Assembly (NCBI RefSeq): GCF_020567375.1
Contig: NZ_JAJBZM010000001.1
Span: 727,935 to 791,934, forward strand
DNA length: 64,000 nt
Origin: Janibacter melonis
Lineage (GTDB): Bacteria; Actinomycetota; Actinomycetes; Actinomycetales; Dermatophilaceae
Direction of reading: 5' to 3'
Below the pieces are notes generated by a model. It had not been told where the DNA came from. It searched no databases and was given only the letters and a program-made list of their open reading frames with translations. The translations under genes were made by a program, and so were the position numbers. This document shows, in pieces, positions 51,664 to 63,034 of this stretch; the first letter of the stretch is position 1, and each line of letters begins with the position of its first letter.

Positions 51664-52962
51664 TCAGCGCGCCGCGGACGAGCGGCCGTCGCCGCCGAGG
51701 AAGGCTGCCGCGGCGAGGGTGAGGTCGACGAGGTCGCTCGTGCCGGCGAGCTCGCGCGCCGAGTGCATCGACAGCAGGGGGATGCCGACGTCGAGGGTGC
51801 GGATGCCCAGCCGTGTCGCGGTGATCGGGCCGATCGTCGACCCGCACGGGACGGAGTTGTTCGAGACGAAGGTCTGCGAGGTCACCCCCGCCTGCGCGCA
51901 CCACCCGTGCCAGGCGGCGGTCCCGGGGCCGTCGGTCGTGTAGCGCTGGTTCGCGTTGACCTTGAGGATCGGGCCGGAGCCGAGCACCGGACGCACGACC
52001 GGGTCGTGCTTCTCGGGGTAGTTCGGGTGCACCGAGTGCCCGACGTCGCTCGAGACGCACCACGACGCGGCCGTCGCGCGCAGGCGCTCCTCGGGGCTCG
52101 CCCCGAGGGCGATGCCGATCCGGGCGAGGACGTCCTCGAGGAAGGGACCGGCCGCTCCCGAGCGGCTCGCCGAGCCGACCTCCTCGTGGTCGAAGACAGC
52201 GAGGACGGCGACGTGGTCCGCGTCGGCCCCGGCGACCTCGTCGAGCGCGACGACGCCGGCGTGGACGCTCGCGAGGTCGTCGAGACGGCCGGAGGCGAAG
52301 AAGACGTCGTCCTGCCCGAAGATGCGACCCCGGGCCGCGTCGGCGGTCACGAGGTCGAAGCCCCGCACGCGGGCCGCGTCGACGCCCGAGGTCGACGCGA
52401 TCTCGCCGACGAGGTCGGCCGAGGCCGCCGCGCCGAGGCCCCAGACCGGCTGGGTCTGACGCTGACGGTCCAGCGCGAGGCCCTCGTTGACGTCGCGGTC
52501 GAGGTGGATCGCCAGCTGGGGCAGGCGCAGCAGCGGCCCGGAGTCGGCGAGCACGCTCGAGCCGTCGTCGAGGACGAGCCGTCCGGCCAGGCGCAGCTCG
52601 CGGTCCAGCCAGGAGTTGAGCAGCGGCCCTCCGTAGACCTCGACACCGGCCTGCAGCCAGCCGTGGGCGCCGGTGCTGGGCTGGGGCTTGAGGACGAGGC
52701 CCGGGGAGTCGGAGTGGGCGCCGAAGACGCGGACCGGCGTCGTCGCGGTCGCCGAGGCCGGGACGACCCACGCGATGACGGCGCCGTCGCGCACGACGAG
52801 GTAGCGCCCGGCCGCGCTCGGCCAGGCCTCGCTCTCGTCGAGCGCCGTGAAGCCGGACTCCTGCAGCCGGCGGGCCACCTCGGCGGCGGCGTGGTGGCTC
52901 GACGGCGACGCCTCGACGAAGTCGGCGAGGTCCTCGGCGTGGGCGGTGCGATCCAGGTGCAC
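51664..52962 (-). CDS. apeB: M18-family aspartyl aminopeptidase
   Basis: A 432-residue zinc metalloaminopeptidase. The metal site has H83 and D85 in FGAHSDSPGLVLKPQP, HEEVGSASRSGA supplies the Glu pair, and MHSARELAGTSD is the C-terminal ligand segment. Family members act on N-terminal acidic residues. GTG start with AAGGGGA upstream. Confidence 0.93.
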   Translation of the reverse strand: MHLDRTAHAEDLADFVEASPSSHHAAAEVARRLQESGFTALDESEAWPSAAGRYLVVRDGAVIAWVVPASATATTPVRVFGAHSDSPGLVLKPQPSTGAHGWLQAGVEVYGGPLLNSWLDRELRLAGRLVLDDGSSVLADSGPLLRLPQLAIHLDRDVNEGLALDRQRQTQPVWGLGAAASADLVGEIASTSGVDAARVRGFDLVTADAARGRIFGQDDVFFASGRLDDLASVHAGVVALDEVAGADADHVAVLAVFDHEEVGSASRSGAAGPFLEDVLARIGIALGASPEERLRATAASWCVSSDVGHSVHPNYPEKHDPVVRPVLGSGPILKVNANQRYTTDGPGTAAWHGWCAQAGVTSQTFVSNNSVPCGSTIGPITATRLGIRTLDVGIPLLSMHSARELAGTSDLVDLTLAAAAFLGGDGRSSAAR

Positions 52963-53034
52963 GTCATGTCCCCTTCGGTAGCGGACCTCGACACTATCCG
53001 CGCCGTCGCCGGCCCGCCGCGCGGGGCGGGGCGG

Positions 53035-53835
53035 TCAGGCGGTGAGGAAGCGGCGCAGCGCCTGCACGAAGATCTCGGGCTGCTCCGAGTGCACCCAGTG
53101 CCCGGCGGACTTGATGGTCAGCAGACGGGTGCGCGGGAAGTACCCCCGCATCGCCGGTCCCATCTCGTCGCGGACGTAGGCCGACTCGGCGCCGGCGACC
53201 CACAGCACGGGACCGTCGTAGGTGCGTCCCTCGACGGCCTCGGCCGGCCAGCCGCGCAGGGCCGGGATAGCCTCGCCGAGCACCTCGAGATTCATCTGCC
53301 AGCGCCAGCCCTGGCCCTCGCGGCGCAGGTTCTGCAGCAGGAAGGCGCGCACGCCCGGGTCGGGCGCCGCCTCGACGAGCGCGGCGTCGGCCTCCTCTCG
53401 GCTGCCCGTGCTGCGCAGGTCCATCGCCCGCATGGCCGCGACGAAGCCCTCGAACTCACGCCCCTCGCGGTAGGCGACCGGCGAGACGTCGACGACGCAC
53501 AGCCGCTCGACGAGCTCGGGGTGGCGCAGGGCGAGGAGCATGGCGATCTTGCCGCCCATCGAGTGCCCGACGACGACCCACGGCTCGTCGTCAGCGATGG
53601 ACATCAGGGTGTCGGCGACGGTGTCGGCCGCACGCACGTAGTCGAAGCGCTCGCTCCAGCCCGAGCGCCCGTGGTCGGGCATGTCGACGAGGGTCGGGCG
53701 GGCGATGTCGCCGACCGCCTTGGCGATCGTCCCCCAGTTGCGGCCCTGGCCGAAGAGTCCGTGGAAGAAGGCGACGCGGGGGCCGTGCTCCCCCTTCGAG
53801 ACGTGGTGGAGGACCGGGCTGCCCATCTCGCTCAC
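53035..53835 (-). CDS. alpha/beta hydrolase
   Basis: A 266-residue serine hydrolase. The nucleophile elbow GHSMGG has S92; the oxyanion segment FFHGLFGQGRNW is at 23-34 and the His is in SAGHWVHSEQPE near 243. Resembles the YbfF-type esterase family. The GTG overlaps the ffh stop (GTGA). Confidence 0.9.
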   Translation of the reverse strand: MSEMGSPVLHHVSKGEHGPRVAFFHGLFGQGRNWGTIAKAVGDIARPTLVDMPDHGRSGWSERFDYVRAADTVADTLMSIADDEPWVVVGHSMGGKIAMLLALRHPELVERLCVVDVSPVAYREGREFEGFVAAMRAMDLRSTGSREEADAALVEAAPDPGVRAFLLQNLRREGQGWRWQMNLEVLGEAIPALRGWPAEAVEGRTYDGPVLWVAGAESAYVRDEMGPAMRGYFPRTRLLTIKSAGHWVHSEQPEIFVQALRRFLTA

Positions 53836-55430
53836 TGCCCGAGGAACTTCTCGAACCCCTTCGGCAGCTGGCTCGGGTCGAGGTCGGGCGCGGCGCCCGG
53901 GCCGCTCCCAGCACCGAAGGCGCTGCCGGCCGGGCCCTTGCCGGCCGCCCGGTCCGCCGCCGCGCGCTCCTGCTCGGCCCGCTTCGCGGGGTTGCCGGAC
54001 TTGCCCTTCTTCTTCACCTGCTTGGGCTGGCGCGCCTTCTTGCCGCCGCCCATCCCGGGCAGGCCCGGCATGCCGGGCATGCCGCCGCCGCGGGCGAGCT
54101 GCTTCATCATCTTCTGCGCCTCGCCGAAGCGCTCGAGCAGCTGGTTGACCTCGGAGACCTGCACCCCGGAGCCGCGGGCGATGCGCGCGCGGCGCGAGCC
54201 GTTGATCTGCTTGGGGTGGTTGCGCTCGAAGGGGGTCATCGAGCGCACCATGGCCTCGACGCGGTCGAACTCGCGCTCGTCGAGGTTGTCGAGCTGGGCG
54301 GCCATCTGCCCCATGCCCGGCATCATCTTGAGCATCGACTTCAGCGAGCCCATCTTCTTCAGCGCGGCCATCTGCTGGAGGAAGTCGTCGAAGGTGAAGT
54401 CCTCGGCGGCGAGGAACTTGCGCTGCATCTCCTCGGCCTGACCGGCGTCGAAGGCGCGCTCGGCCTGCTCGATGAGGGTGAGCACGTCGCCCATGTCGAG
54501 GATGCGGCTGGCCATGCGGTCGGGGTGGAAGACCTCGAGGTCGCGCACCCCCTCGCCGGTGGAGGCGAACATGATCGGGCGGCCGGTCGTGCGCGCCACG
54601 GACAGCGCGGCACCGCCGCGGGCGTCGCCGTCGAGCTTCGAGAGGACGACACCGGTGAAGTCGACGCCCTGCTGGAAGGCCTGGGCGGTCTCGACCGCGG
54701 CCTGGCCGATCATCGCGTCGATGACGAAGAGGACCTCGTCGGGCGAGATCGCCGTGCGGATGTCGGCGGCCTGCTGCATGAGGTCCGCGTCCACGGCCAG
54801 ACGACCGGCGGTGTCGACGATGACGACGTCGTGCTGGCGGCTCTGCGCGTGCGCGATCCCCTCACGGGCGACCGAGACCGGGTCGCCGAAGGAGCGCGTG
54901 CCCTCACCGGCGGCACCGGCGTCGTGCCCGCCGATGTTGCCTCGCTCGGGCGCGAAGACGGAGACGCCGGCGCGCTCGGCGACGACCTCGAGCTGGGTGA
55001 CGGCGTTGGGCCGCTGGAGGTCGGCGGCCACGAGGATCGGGGTGTGCCCCTGCTCCTTGAGGCGCGCGCCGAGCTTGCCCGCGAAGGTCGTCTTGCCCGA
55101 GCCCTGGAGGCCGGCGAGCATGATGACGGTCGGCGGGCGCTTGGCCAGCGTCAGCTCACGGGTGTTGCCGCCGAGGATGCCGACGAGCTCCTCGTTGACG
55201 ATCTTGATGACCTGCTGGGCGGGGTTGAGCGCCCCGCTGACCTCGGCACCGGTCGCCCGCTCGCGGACGGCGCTGGTGAACTCCTTGACGACCGGCAGGG
55301 CGACGTCGGCGTCGATGAGGGCCATCCGGATGTCACGGATCGTCTTGTTGACGTCGGACTCGGACAGGCGGCCCTTGCCGCGGAGGTTCGCGAAGGTCCC
55401 GGTCAGGCGGTCGGACAGGCTGGTGAACAC
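53832..55430 (-). CDS. ffh: signal recognition particle protein Ffh
   Basis: A 532-residue GTPase that binds signal sequences with the 4.5S RNA and passes ribosomes to FtsY. P-loop GLQGSGKTT at 107-115, VIVDTAGRL near 205 and TKLDGDARGGAAL-like text near 265 are the NG domain; the Met-rich M domain (LKSMLKMMPGMGQM) follows. A short Gly-rich insert (GNIGGHDAGAAGEGTRSFG) sits near residue 155. The C-terminal ~80 residues are Lys/Gly/Pro-rich. GTG start. Confidence 0.96.
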   Translation of the reverse strand: MFTSLSDRLTGTFANLRGKGRLSESDVNKTIRDIRMALIDADVALPVVKEFTSAVRERATGAEVSGALNPAQQVIKIVNEELVGILGGNTRELTLAKRPPTVIMLAGLQGSGKTTFAGKLGARLKEQGHTPILVAADLQRPNAVTQLEVVAERAGVSVFAPERGNIGGHDAGAAGEGTRSFGDPVSVAREGIAHAQSRQHDVVIVDTAGRLAVDADLMQQAADIRTAISPDEVLFVIDAMIGQAAVETAQAFQQGVDFTGVVLSKLDGDARGGAALSVARTTGRPIMFASTGEGVRDLEVFHPDRMASRILDMGDVLTLIEQAERAFDAGQAEEMQRKFLAAEDFTFDDFLQQMAALKKMGSLKSMLKMMPGMGQMAAQLDNLDEREFDRVEAMVRSMTPFERNHPKQINGSRRARIARGSGVQVSEVNQLLERFGEAQKMMKQLARGGGMPGMPGLPGMGGGKKARQPKQVKKKGKSGNPAKRAEQERAAADRAAGKGPAGSAFGAGSGPGAAPDLDPSQLPKGFEKFLGQ

Positions 55431-55454
55431 GGGCCCAGGGTAGTCGCCCGCGCG

Positions 55455-57839
55455 CTAGCCGCCGACCGGCCGGTCGTCGAGGTCGCAGGCGTCGATGAGG
55501 GCGGACAGGACCTGGGCCGTCTTCGCCGGGCTGAGCGGCCCGCCGCCGGGCAGCGTGACGTAGAAGGTGTCGAGCGTCTGGCCCGCGTGGGTGGCGATGT
55601 GCGCCGAGCGCACGCCGACGCCCTGCTGGGCCAGGCACATGCCGAGGTCGTGCAGCAGACCGGGCCGGTCCTGGGTGCGCACCTCGAGCACGCTCGCCGC
55701 GGCGCTGCCGGAGGGCAGGACGAAGGCGCGGGTGGCGCCGGCTGCCGAGGGGAAGGCCGGCCGGGTGGAGCGGCTGCGGGCGAGGGCCCCGAGGGCACCC
55801 CGGTCACCCCCGGCGAGCCGGGTGAGCGACGCGGCGAGCCGGCGCGGCTCGGGCGCGTCGCCGCCGGGCGACTCGACGACCCACTGGTCGACCGCGATCC
55901 CGTCCTGGGTCGCCAGCCGTGCGCTGCGCACGGTGAGACCCTGCGCGGCGAGGACGCCCGCGGTGTCGGCGAAGAGCCCGTGCCGGTCGCGGTCGTAGAC
56001 GTGGACCACCCAGCCGGTCGGGGCCTTTGACACGGTGACGAAGGGGTGACCCACCCCGATCGCGTCGCGCGCCTCCGGCGGGAGGTCGACCGCGCCCTGC
56101 TCCTGCGGCGGGGCGACCGGGCTGCCCGACAGGCGCTCGCGGACGCGGTCGGTGAGCGTGCCGAGCAGGTCGGCGCGCCACTGGGTCCACGCCTTCGGGC
56201 CGGTGGCCTGGCTGTCGGCGACGGTGAGGGCCCGCAGCAGCTCGAAGGTCTCGAGCCGGCCGTCGACGACCTCGACGACGGCGTCGATGGTCGCGGGCTC
56301 GTCGAGGTCTCGGCGGGTCGCGACCTCGATGAGGGTGAGGTGCTCGCGCACGAGCAGCTCGACGAGGGCGACGTCCTGCGGGGGCAGGGAGAGGCGCTGC
56401 ATCGCGCCGCGGGCGATCTTCGCCCCCTCGACGCTGTGGTCGTTGGCGCCGGCGATCTTGCCGATGTCGTGCATGAGGGCGCCGAGGAGGAGCAGGTCAG
56501 GGCGTTGGACGTCGCGCGAGAGCCGGGCGGCCTGGGTCACCGCCTCGAGGATGTGCCGGTCGACGGTGTGCCGGTGCACGGCGTTGCGCTGCGGGCGGCT
56601 GCGCACGGCGTCCCACTCCGGGAGCCAGTGCGAGACCAGGCCCGCCTGGTCCAGCCCCTCCCAGGTGGGCACGAGGCCCGCACCGCTGGCGAGCAGCTCG
56701 GTGAGCTGGCGCACGGCCCCGTCCGGCCACGGTGTGCTCAGCCGAGGGGCCCGGGAGAGGTTGGCGAGGGTCTGGGGGGCCAGCGGCAGCCGGTTCCGGG
56801 CGGCGACGACGGCGGCCCGCAGGGGCAGCTCCGCGTCGACGCCGACCTGCTGGGTGGAGCCGAGGACGGCCTCGCCGTCGTGGCGGAAGAGCCCGTAGCC
56901 GAGCGGCACCATCGCCGGGCGCCGAGGCCCGACGCGCAGGGTGCGCGCGCGCTGCGACTGGCCGGCCCGACGGGTGGCCCCGTCGAGCGCGTAGGCGATG
57001 GTGCGGGCCGAGGTCGACACGACGGTGAGGAGCTCGTCGCTGTCTGACAGGCCGAGCAGGGCGGCGACGGCGTCGGCGTCGTCGCGCAGCAGCCGGTCGC
57101 GACCGCGCCCCGTCGTGAGGTGCACGGCGTCGCGGACGTCGAGCAGGCGCGCGTGGGCCTGGTCGAGTCGGCCGCGGTCGCGGTCGGTGAGCCACGCCTG
57201 GGTGAGGGCGCGCAGCACGGTGATGTCACGCAGCCCGCCGCGGCTCTCCTTGAGGTCGGGCTCCTGCGACTGGGCCAGCTCGCCGTGGCGCAGGTGCCGG
57301 GCGGCGGTCGCCTCGACGAGCTGGGGCAGCCGCTTGCGGGCGTTGGCCCGCCAGTCGTGCGCGACGCTCGAGCGCACGCCCGACACGAGGTCCGCGTCGC
57401 CCGCCACGAGACGCAGGTCGAGCAGGCCGACGGCGGCGGTGAGGTCGTCGGCCGCGACCGAGCGGCACTCCCCTGCCGTCCGGACGCTGTGGTCGAGGCG
57501 CAGCCCGGCGTCCCACACGGGGTACCAGATGCGGTCGGCGAGGACGGCGACCTCGCGCTCGCGGTGGCTGCGCCCGTCGTGCAGGAGGACGAGGTCGAGA
57601 TCGCTGAGCGGGCCGGAGTCGGCCCGCCCGAGGCTGCCGACCGCGGCCAGCGCCAGACCCGGCCGGGCGCCGACGGCCTCGTCGAAGACCCCGGTGAGCC
57701 ACCGGTCCGTGGCGGCGGCGATGGCGGCCCGCCGCGTCCCGCCGGCACCCGGGACGGCGAAGTCCCGGGTGCCGGCGAGGTCGAGCCGAGCTGCTCGCAG
57801 GTCCTGCGGCGCCGAGGGGTCGGTGCTCGTCGAGGTCAT
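55455..57839 (-). CDS. glnD: [protein-PII] uridylyl/adenylyltransferase GlnD
   Basis: A 794-residue sensor enzyme that nucleotidylates the PII protein according to glutamine level. The nucleotidyltransferase motif GSLGRADSGPLSDLDL is at 68-83, the HD-domain motif HDIGKIAGANDHSVEGAK near 465, and two C-terminal ACT domains (KAPTGWVVHVYDRDRHGLF and VLEVRTQDRPGLLHDLGM) bind glutamine. In actinobacteria the reaction is usually adenylylation of GlnK. Lies 73 nt downstream of glnB. Confidence 0.95.
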   Translation of the reverse strand: MTSTSTDPSAPQDLRAARLDLAGTRDFAVPGAGGTRRAAIAAATDRWLTGVFDEAVGARPGLALAAVGSLGRADSGPLSDLDLVLLHDGRSHREREVAVLADRIWYPVWDAGLRLDHSVRTAGECRSVAADDLTAAVGLLDLRLVAGDADLVSGVRSSVAHDWRANARKRLPQLVEATAARHLRHGELAQSQEPDLKESRGGLRDITVLRALTQAWLTDRDRGRLDQAHARLLDVRDAVHLTTGRGRDRLLRDDADAVAALLGLSDSDELLTVVSTSARTIAYALDGATRRAGQSQRARTLRVGPRRPAMVPLGYGLFRHDGEAVLGSTQQVGVDAELPLRAAVVAARNRLPLAPQTLANLSRAPRLSTPWPDGAVRQLTELLASGAGLVPTWEGLDQAGLVSHWLPEWDAVRSRPQRNAVHRHTVDRHILEAVTQAARLSRDVQRPDLLLLGALMHDIGKIAGANDHSVEGAKIARGAMQRLSLPPQDVALVELLVREHLTLIEVATRRDLDEPATIDAVVEVVDGRLETFELLRALTVADSQATGPKAWTQWRADLLGTLTDRVRERLSGSPVAPPQEQGAVDLPPEARDAIGVGHPFVTVSKAPTGWVVHVYDRDRHGLFADTAGVLAAQGLTVRSARLATQDGIAVDQWVVESPGGDAPEPRRLAASLTRLAGGDRGALGALARSRSTRPAFPSAAGATRAFVLPSGSAAASVLEVRTQDRPGLLHDLGMCLAQQGVGVRSAHIATHAGQTLDTFYVTLPGGGPLSPAKTAQVLSALIDACDLDDRPVGG

Positions 57840-57912
57840 GACGCTCCTGTGCTCGCTGCGGTCTCGTGCGGTGGTGCCGTGCTGGTGCGGTGCCGGCGGT
57901 GGCCGGCGGGCG

Positions 57913-59778
<1,866 letters not shown>

Positions 59779-59877
59779 TTACCGACACCTCTGCGTCCCA
59801 CGATGCGGGACGCGAAGGGGGACGGCGACCGCCCACCGGGTGCGGGCGTGAGCGACCTGGGCTGGGATGATGGAGGC

Positions 59878-60258
59878 ATGACACCTGTGCTCGTCTACGA
59901 CGGCGACTGCGGCATGTGCACGCGTGCCGCGAGCCTCGTCTCCCGGCGGCTGCGGCCGTCCGCCGACACCTACGACGTCGAGCCCTCGCAGGCGCTCGAC
60001 CTCCAGGCCCTCGGCCTCACCGCGCACCAGTGCGAGGAGGCCCTGCAGTGGGTCGGCGCCGACGGCGAGGTGAGCAGCGCCCAGGACGCCGTCGCCCGGA
60101 TGCTCCTCGCGTCCCGGCCCGTCCTGCGGCCTGCGGGCGCCGCGCTGCTCCTGCCGGGGGTCAACCCGCTCGCCGGTGTCGTCTACCGGTGGGTCGCACG
60201 CAACCGCCACCTCTTCCCCGGCGGCACCGCCGCCTGCCAGCTCCCACCCACCCCCTGA
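59878..60258 (+). CDS. thiol-disulfide oxidoreductase, DCC (DUF393) family
   Basis: A 126-residue DCC-family protein. LVYDGDCGMCTRAASLVSRR has the signature DxxC...C with C11 and C14; the C-terminus VYRWVARNRHLFPGG is family-like. The function of the family is not established. It is plus-strand, divergent from amtB; the ATG is at 59878. Confidence 0.8.
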   Translation: MTPVLVYDGDCGMCTRAASLVSRRLRPSADTYDVEPSQALDLQALGLTAHQCEEALQWVGADGEVSSAQDAVARMLLASRPVLRPAGAALLLPGVNPLAGVVYRWVARNRHLFPGGTAACQLPPTP

Positions 60259-60270
60259 CCCGCCCCCCTC

Positions 60271-60511
60271 GCTGGTCGAGGTGCGAGGAAGGCTCTTGCT
60301 GGTCGAGGTGCGAGGAGCGCTGCGACGAGCCTCGAGACCACCCCCTTCGCACGCTCGCCGGTTTCGAGGCTCGGGCCCTGAGGGCCCGTCGCACCTCAAC
60401 CACCAAGGCCCCTGCGCTGGTCGAGGTGCGAGGAGCTCTGCGACGAGCCTCGAGACCACCCACTTCGCTGGTCGAGGTGCGAGGAGCTCTGCGACGAGCC
60501 TCGAGACCACC
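60271..60511. repeat. cluster of 45-nt REP-like repeats
   Basis: Three copies of a 45-nt unit (60298-60342, 60416-60460, 60467-60511) starting GCTGGTCGAGGTGCGAGGAG and ending TGCGACGAGCCTCGAGACCACC, with one partial copy (60271-60290) and one related copy in the opposite orientation (60360-60405, starting GGTTTCGAGGCTC). The first of these has CGC where the others have CTC. The 354-nt stretch 60259-60613 holds nothing else. Confidence 0.85.
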
Positions 60512-60613
60512 ACCCGCCACGAGCCAGGGCGCGCTAATCCCTCGGAGCGGTCCTGTGGGAGGCGATGATGACGCACCGGGCCGAAGGGGTCCGTCAGATC
60601 TGAGGAGCCCCGC

Positions 60614-61342
60614 ATGAGCATCCCACCGCCGCCGCCCGGTCCAGGGGCCGGTGGCCCCGGGCAGCGACCCCCCGGTCCCCCGCCCCACGGCGGTCCCCCC
60701 ACGGGTGGCCCCGGCGGGTACCCCGGTCCGGGTGGCTACCCCGGCCAGCCCGGGGGCCAGCCCTCCGGCCGCCGTCGGGTGCCGGTCTGGGCGTGGGTCG
60801 TCGGCGGCATCACCGCCCTCGTCCTCGCGTGCTGCGTCGGCTTCGCGGCGCTCGTCGCCCTCGGCGTCGCGAGCAGCCCGGTCGACGACGAGACGACGTC
60901 CGTGGCGCCGCAGAGCAGCACGACCGCCCCCAGCGAGGACACCTCGAGCTCGCCGGAGCCCGAGCCGACGCAGGAGCCGGAGCCGACCCAGGAGCCGGAG
61001 CCGTCGAGCACGAGCTCGACCCTGCCGTCGGCGCCGAGCTCGAGCGTGCCCCCGACCCCGGCGGGCTCGACGGCCAACACCGACAGCCGCTACACCCTCA
61101 AGCCCGACCAGCTCGAGTCCGAGGTCGTCCGCGGCCTCGGGGGCATCGGGCTGAAGAAGTCCGAGGTCGACTGCCCCTCAGCCCTCGTCCTCGTCGCGGA
61201 CAAGACCGCGACGTGCACCGCGCCGAACCCCGTCGGCGACGGCACGGCGACGATCACCGCGACCGTCGAGTGGGCTCAGATCTCGGGCACGAGCATCCGC
61301 TACTACCTCGGCTTCGAGCTGAAGACGAAGAAGAGCACGTAG
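60614..61342 (+). CDS. membrane protein with Pro/Gly-rich N-terminus and DUF4333-like domain
   Basis: A 242-residue protein. Residues 1-55 are Pro/Gly-rich (PPPPPGPGAGGPGQRPPGPP), a hydrophobic segment (VWAWVVGGITALVLACCVGF) spans the membrane, and a Ser/Thr/Pro/Glu linker with repeated EPEPTQ units leads to a ~75-residue domain with two Cys (VDCPSALVLVADKTATCTAP), as in DUF4333 proteins. Function unknown; its expected location is extracellular side of the membrane. Confidence 0.75.
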   Translation: MSIPPPPPGPGAGGPGQRPPGPPPHGGPPTGGPGGYPGPGGYPGQPGGQPSGRRRVPVWAWVVGGITALVLACCVGFAALVALGVASSPVDDETTSVAPQSSTTAPSEDTSSSPEPEPTQEPEPTQEPEPSSTSSTLPSAPSSSVPPTPAGSTANTDSRYTLKPDQLESEVVRGLGGIGLKKSEVDCPSALVLVADKTATCTAPNPVGDGTATITATVEWAQISGTSIRYYLGFELKTKKST

Positions 61343-61367
61343 CGCCCGGCAGAGACCGGAGCGGACG

Positions 61368-61404
61368 ACGAAGGGGGTGGGCGCCGAGCGCTCACCCCCT
61401 TCGT
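61368..61404. terminator. hairpin terminator between convergent genes
   Basis: ACGAAGGGGGTGGGCGC pairs with GCGCTCACCCCCTTCGT (one G-U) around a 3-nt loop, 26 nt after the DUF4333-like stop and 15 nt before the ftsY stop. Confidence 0.8.
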
Positions 61405-61418
61405 GCTGCCGTGAGAGG

Positions 61419-63005
61419 TCAGCCGACGATGGCGTCGACGAAGGCCTCGGGGACGAAGGGGGCGAGGTCGTCGGGACCCTCGCCGAGACCGACGAGCTTG
61501 ACGGGGACGCCGAGCTGACGCTGGACCGCGACGACGATGCCGCCCTTGGCGGTGCCGTCGAGCTTGGTGAGCACGACACCGGTGACGTCGACGGCCTGGG
61601 CGAAGACCTTCGCCTGGGCCAGGCCGTTCTGGCCCGTCGTCGCGTCGATGACGAGGAGCACCTCGTCGACCGGCTGCTGCTTCTCGACGACCCGCTTGAT
61701 CTTGCCGAGCTCGTCCATGAGCCCGACCTTGTTGTGGAGCCGGCCCGCGGTGTCGATGACGACGCAGTCGGCCTCCATCTCGGCGCCGGCACGCACGGCG
61801 TCGAAGGCGACGGCCGCCGGGTCGGCCCCGTCGCGGTCGCTGCGCACCACGGGGACCCCGACGCGCGCGCCCCAGGTCTCGAGCTGGTCGGCGGCCGCGG
61901 CGCGGAAGGTGTCTGCTGCGCCGAGCACGACGTCGCGGTCGTTGGCGACGAGCACGCGCGCGAGCTTGCCGACGGTCGTCGTCTTGCCGGTGCCGTTGAC
62001 CCCGACGACGAGCAGGCAGGCGGGCCGGCCGTCGACGCGGCTCGCGGCGAGCCCGCGGTCCATGGTCGGGTCGACGAGCTGGAGCAGGTCGGCGTAGAGC
62101 CAGTCCTTGGCCACCTCGGGGTCGGTCGTGCCGTCGATGGCGACGTGGGCGCGCAGCGAGTCGACGAGCTCGGTCGTCGGCTCGATGCCGAGGTCGGCGC
62201 GCAGCAGGACGTCCTCGACGTCCTCCCAGTCCTCCTCCGACAGCGAGCCGCTGCTGAGCAGGGCGAGCAGGGTCTTGCCGATCGCGCTGTTCGACGTGGC
62301 CAGACGGGTGCGCAGGGTGCGCATGCGGTCACGGGTGGGGGCCGGGGTGTCGACCGGGGTCACCGGCTCGGCCTCGACTGCGTCGAGCGGGTGGACCTCG
62401 GGCTCGGCGGCCGACGCCGGGGCGGGCTCGGCCGCGGGGGCCTCCGGCTCGGCGGCAGGCGCCTGGGCCGGCTCAGCGGGCGGCGCCTGAGGGGCCTGGG
62501 CAGCCGGGGCCTCGGGCTCGGCTGCCGGGGCCGGCGACTCCGGGGCCTGCGGCGCGTCGGTGATCGGCGCGACGTCGGCGTCGCGCTCGTAGACGTCCGG
62601 CTCGTCCTGGCCGGTGGTCGGCGCGCTCGTCGCCTCCGAGGGGGCGGGGTCCGCCGGTGTGGTGCTCTGCGGGGCCTCCGGCGCGGGCGCGCTCGGCGCC
62701 GCCGGGGTGACCTCGGTCGCCTCGGCGGGCTCCGCGGGGGCGGTCGCACTGGAGGGGGTGTCGCGCTCGGTCGGGCGCTGCGGTGCCTCGGGGGCCCCTG
62801 TCGCCTTGCCGCTCGGCCGGTCGAGGACGATCGTGCCGCTGCGGTGGTCGGTGGTGCCCTTCGGCCGCTCCGGCGGCCGGTGCTGCTCGGGCAGGTCGCC
62901 GTCGGACCCACCGCGCCCGCGCAGCAGGCCGACGAGCAGCCCACCGAGCAGGACGAGCAGACCGACGGCGACGAGGACGTACTCAAGGACAGTGTCGATA
63001 CCCAT
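61419..63005 (-). CDS. ftsY: signal recognition particle receptor FtsY
   Basis: A 528-residue SRP receptor. An N-terminal membrane helix (TVLEYVLVAVGLLVLLGGLL) and a ~200-residue acidic Ala/Pro/Glu-rich linker precede the NG domain. P-loop GVNGTGKTTTVGKL, DTFRAAAADQLETW, VIDTAGRLHNKVGLMDEL and LTKLDGTAKGGIV define the GTPase. ATG at 63005 is taken; ATG at 63017 is in frame and possible. Confidence 0.95.
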   Translation of the reverse strand: MGIDTVLEYVLVAVGLLVLLGGLLVGLLRGRGGSDGDLPEQHRPPERPKGTTDHRSGTIVLDRPSGKATGAPEAPQRPTERDTPSSATAPAEPAEATEVTPAAPSAPAPEAPQSTTPADPAPSEATSAPTTGQDEPDVYERDADVAPITDAPQAPESPAPAAEPEAPAAQAPQAPPAEPAQAPAAEPEAPAAEPAPASAAEPEVHPLDAVEAEPVTPVDTPAPTRDRMRTLRTRLATSNSAIGKTLLALLSSGSLSEEDWEDVEDVLLRADLGIEPTTELVDSLRAHVAIDGTTDPEVAKDWLYADLLQLVDPTMDRGLAASRVDGRPACLLVVGVNGTGKTTTVGKLARVLVANDRDVVLGAADTFRAAAADQLETWGARVGVPVVRSDRDGADPAAVAFDAVRAGAEMEADCVVIDTAGRLHNKVGLMDELGKIKRVVEKQQPVDEVLLVIDATTGQNGLAQAKVFAQAVDVTGVVLTKLDGTAKGGIVVAVQRQLGVPVKLVGLGEGPDDLAPFVPEAFVDAIVG

Positions 63006-63034
63006 CACGCCGCCCATCCTCGCAGCCCGCGGCG

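Noticed and set aside
51763-54441. An 892-codon plus-strand frame over the M18 peptidase, hydrolase and ffh genes
   Set aside because: Antisense shadow of three genes with diagnostic motifs.
60271-60511. CRISPR-like array from the regular 45-nt repeats
   Set aside because: The spacing between copies is irregular and short, one copy is inverted, there are no unique spacers of constant length, and no cas genes are present.
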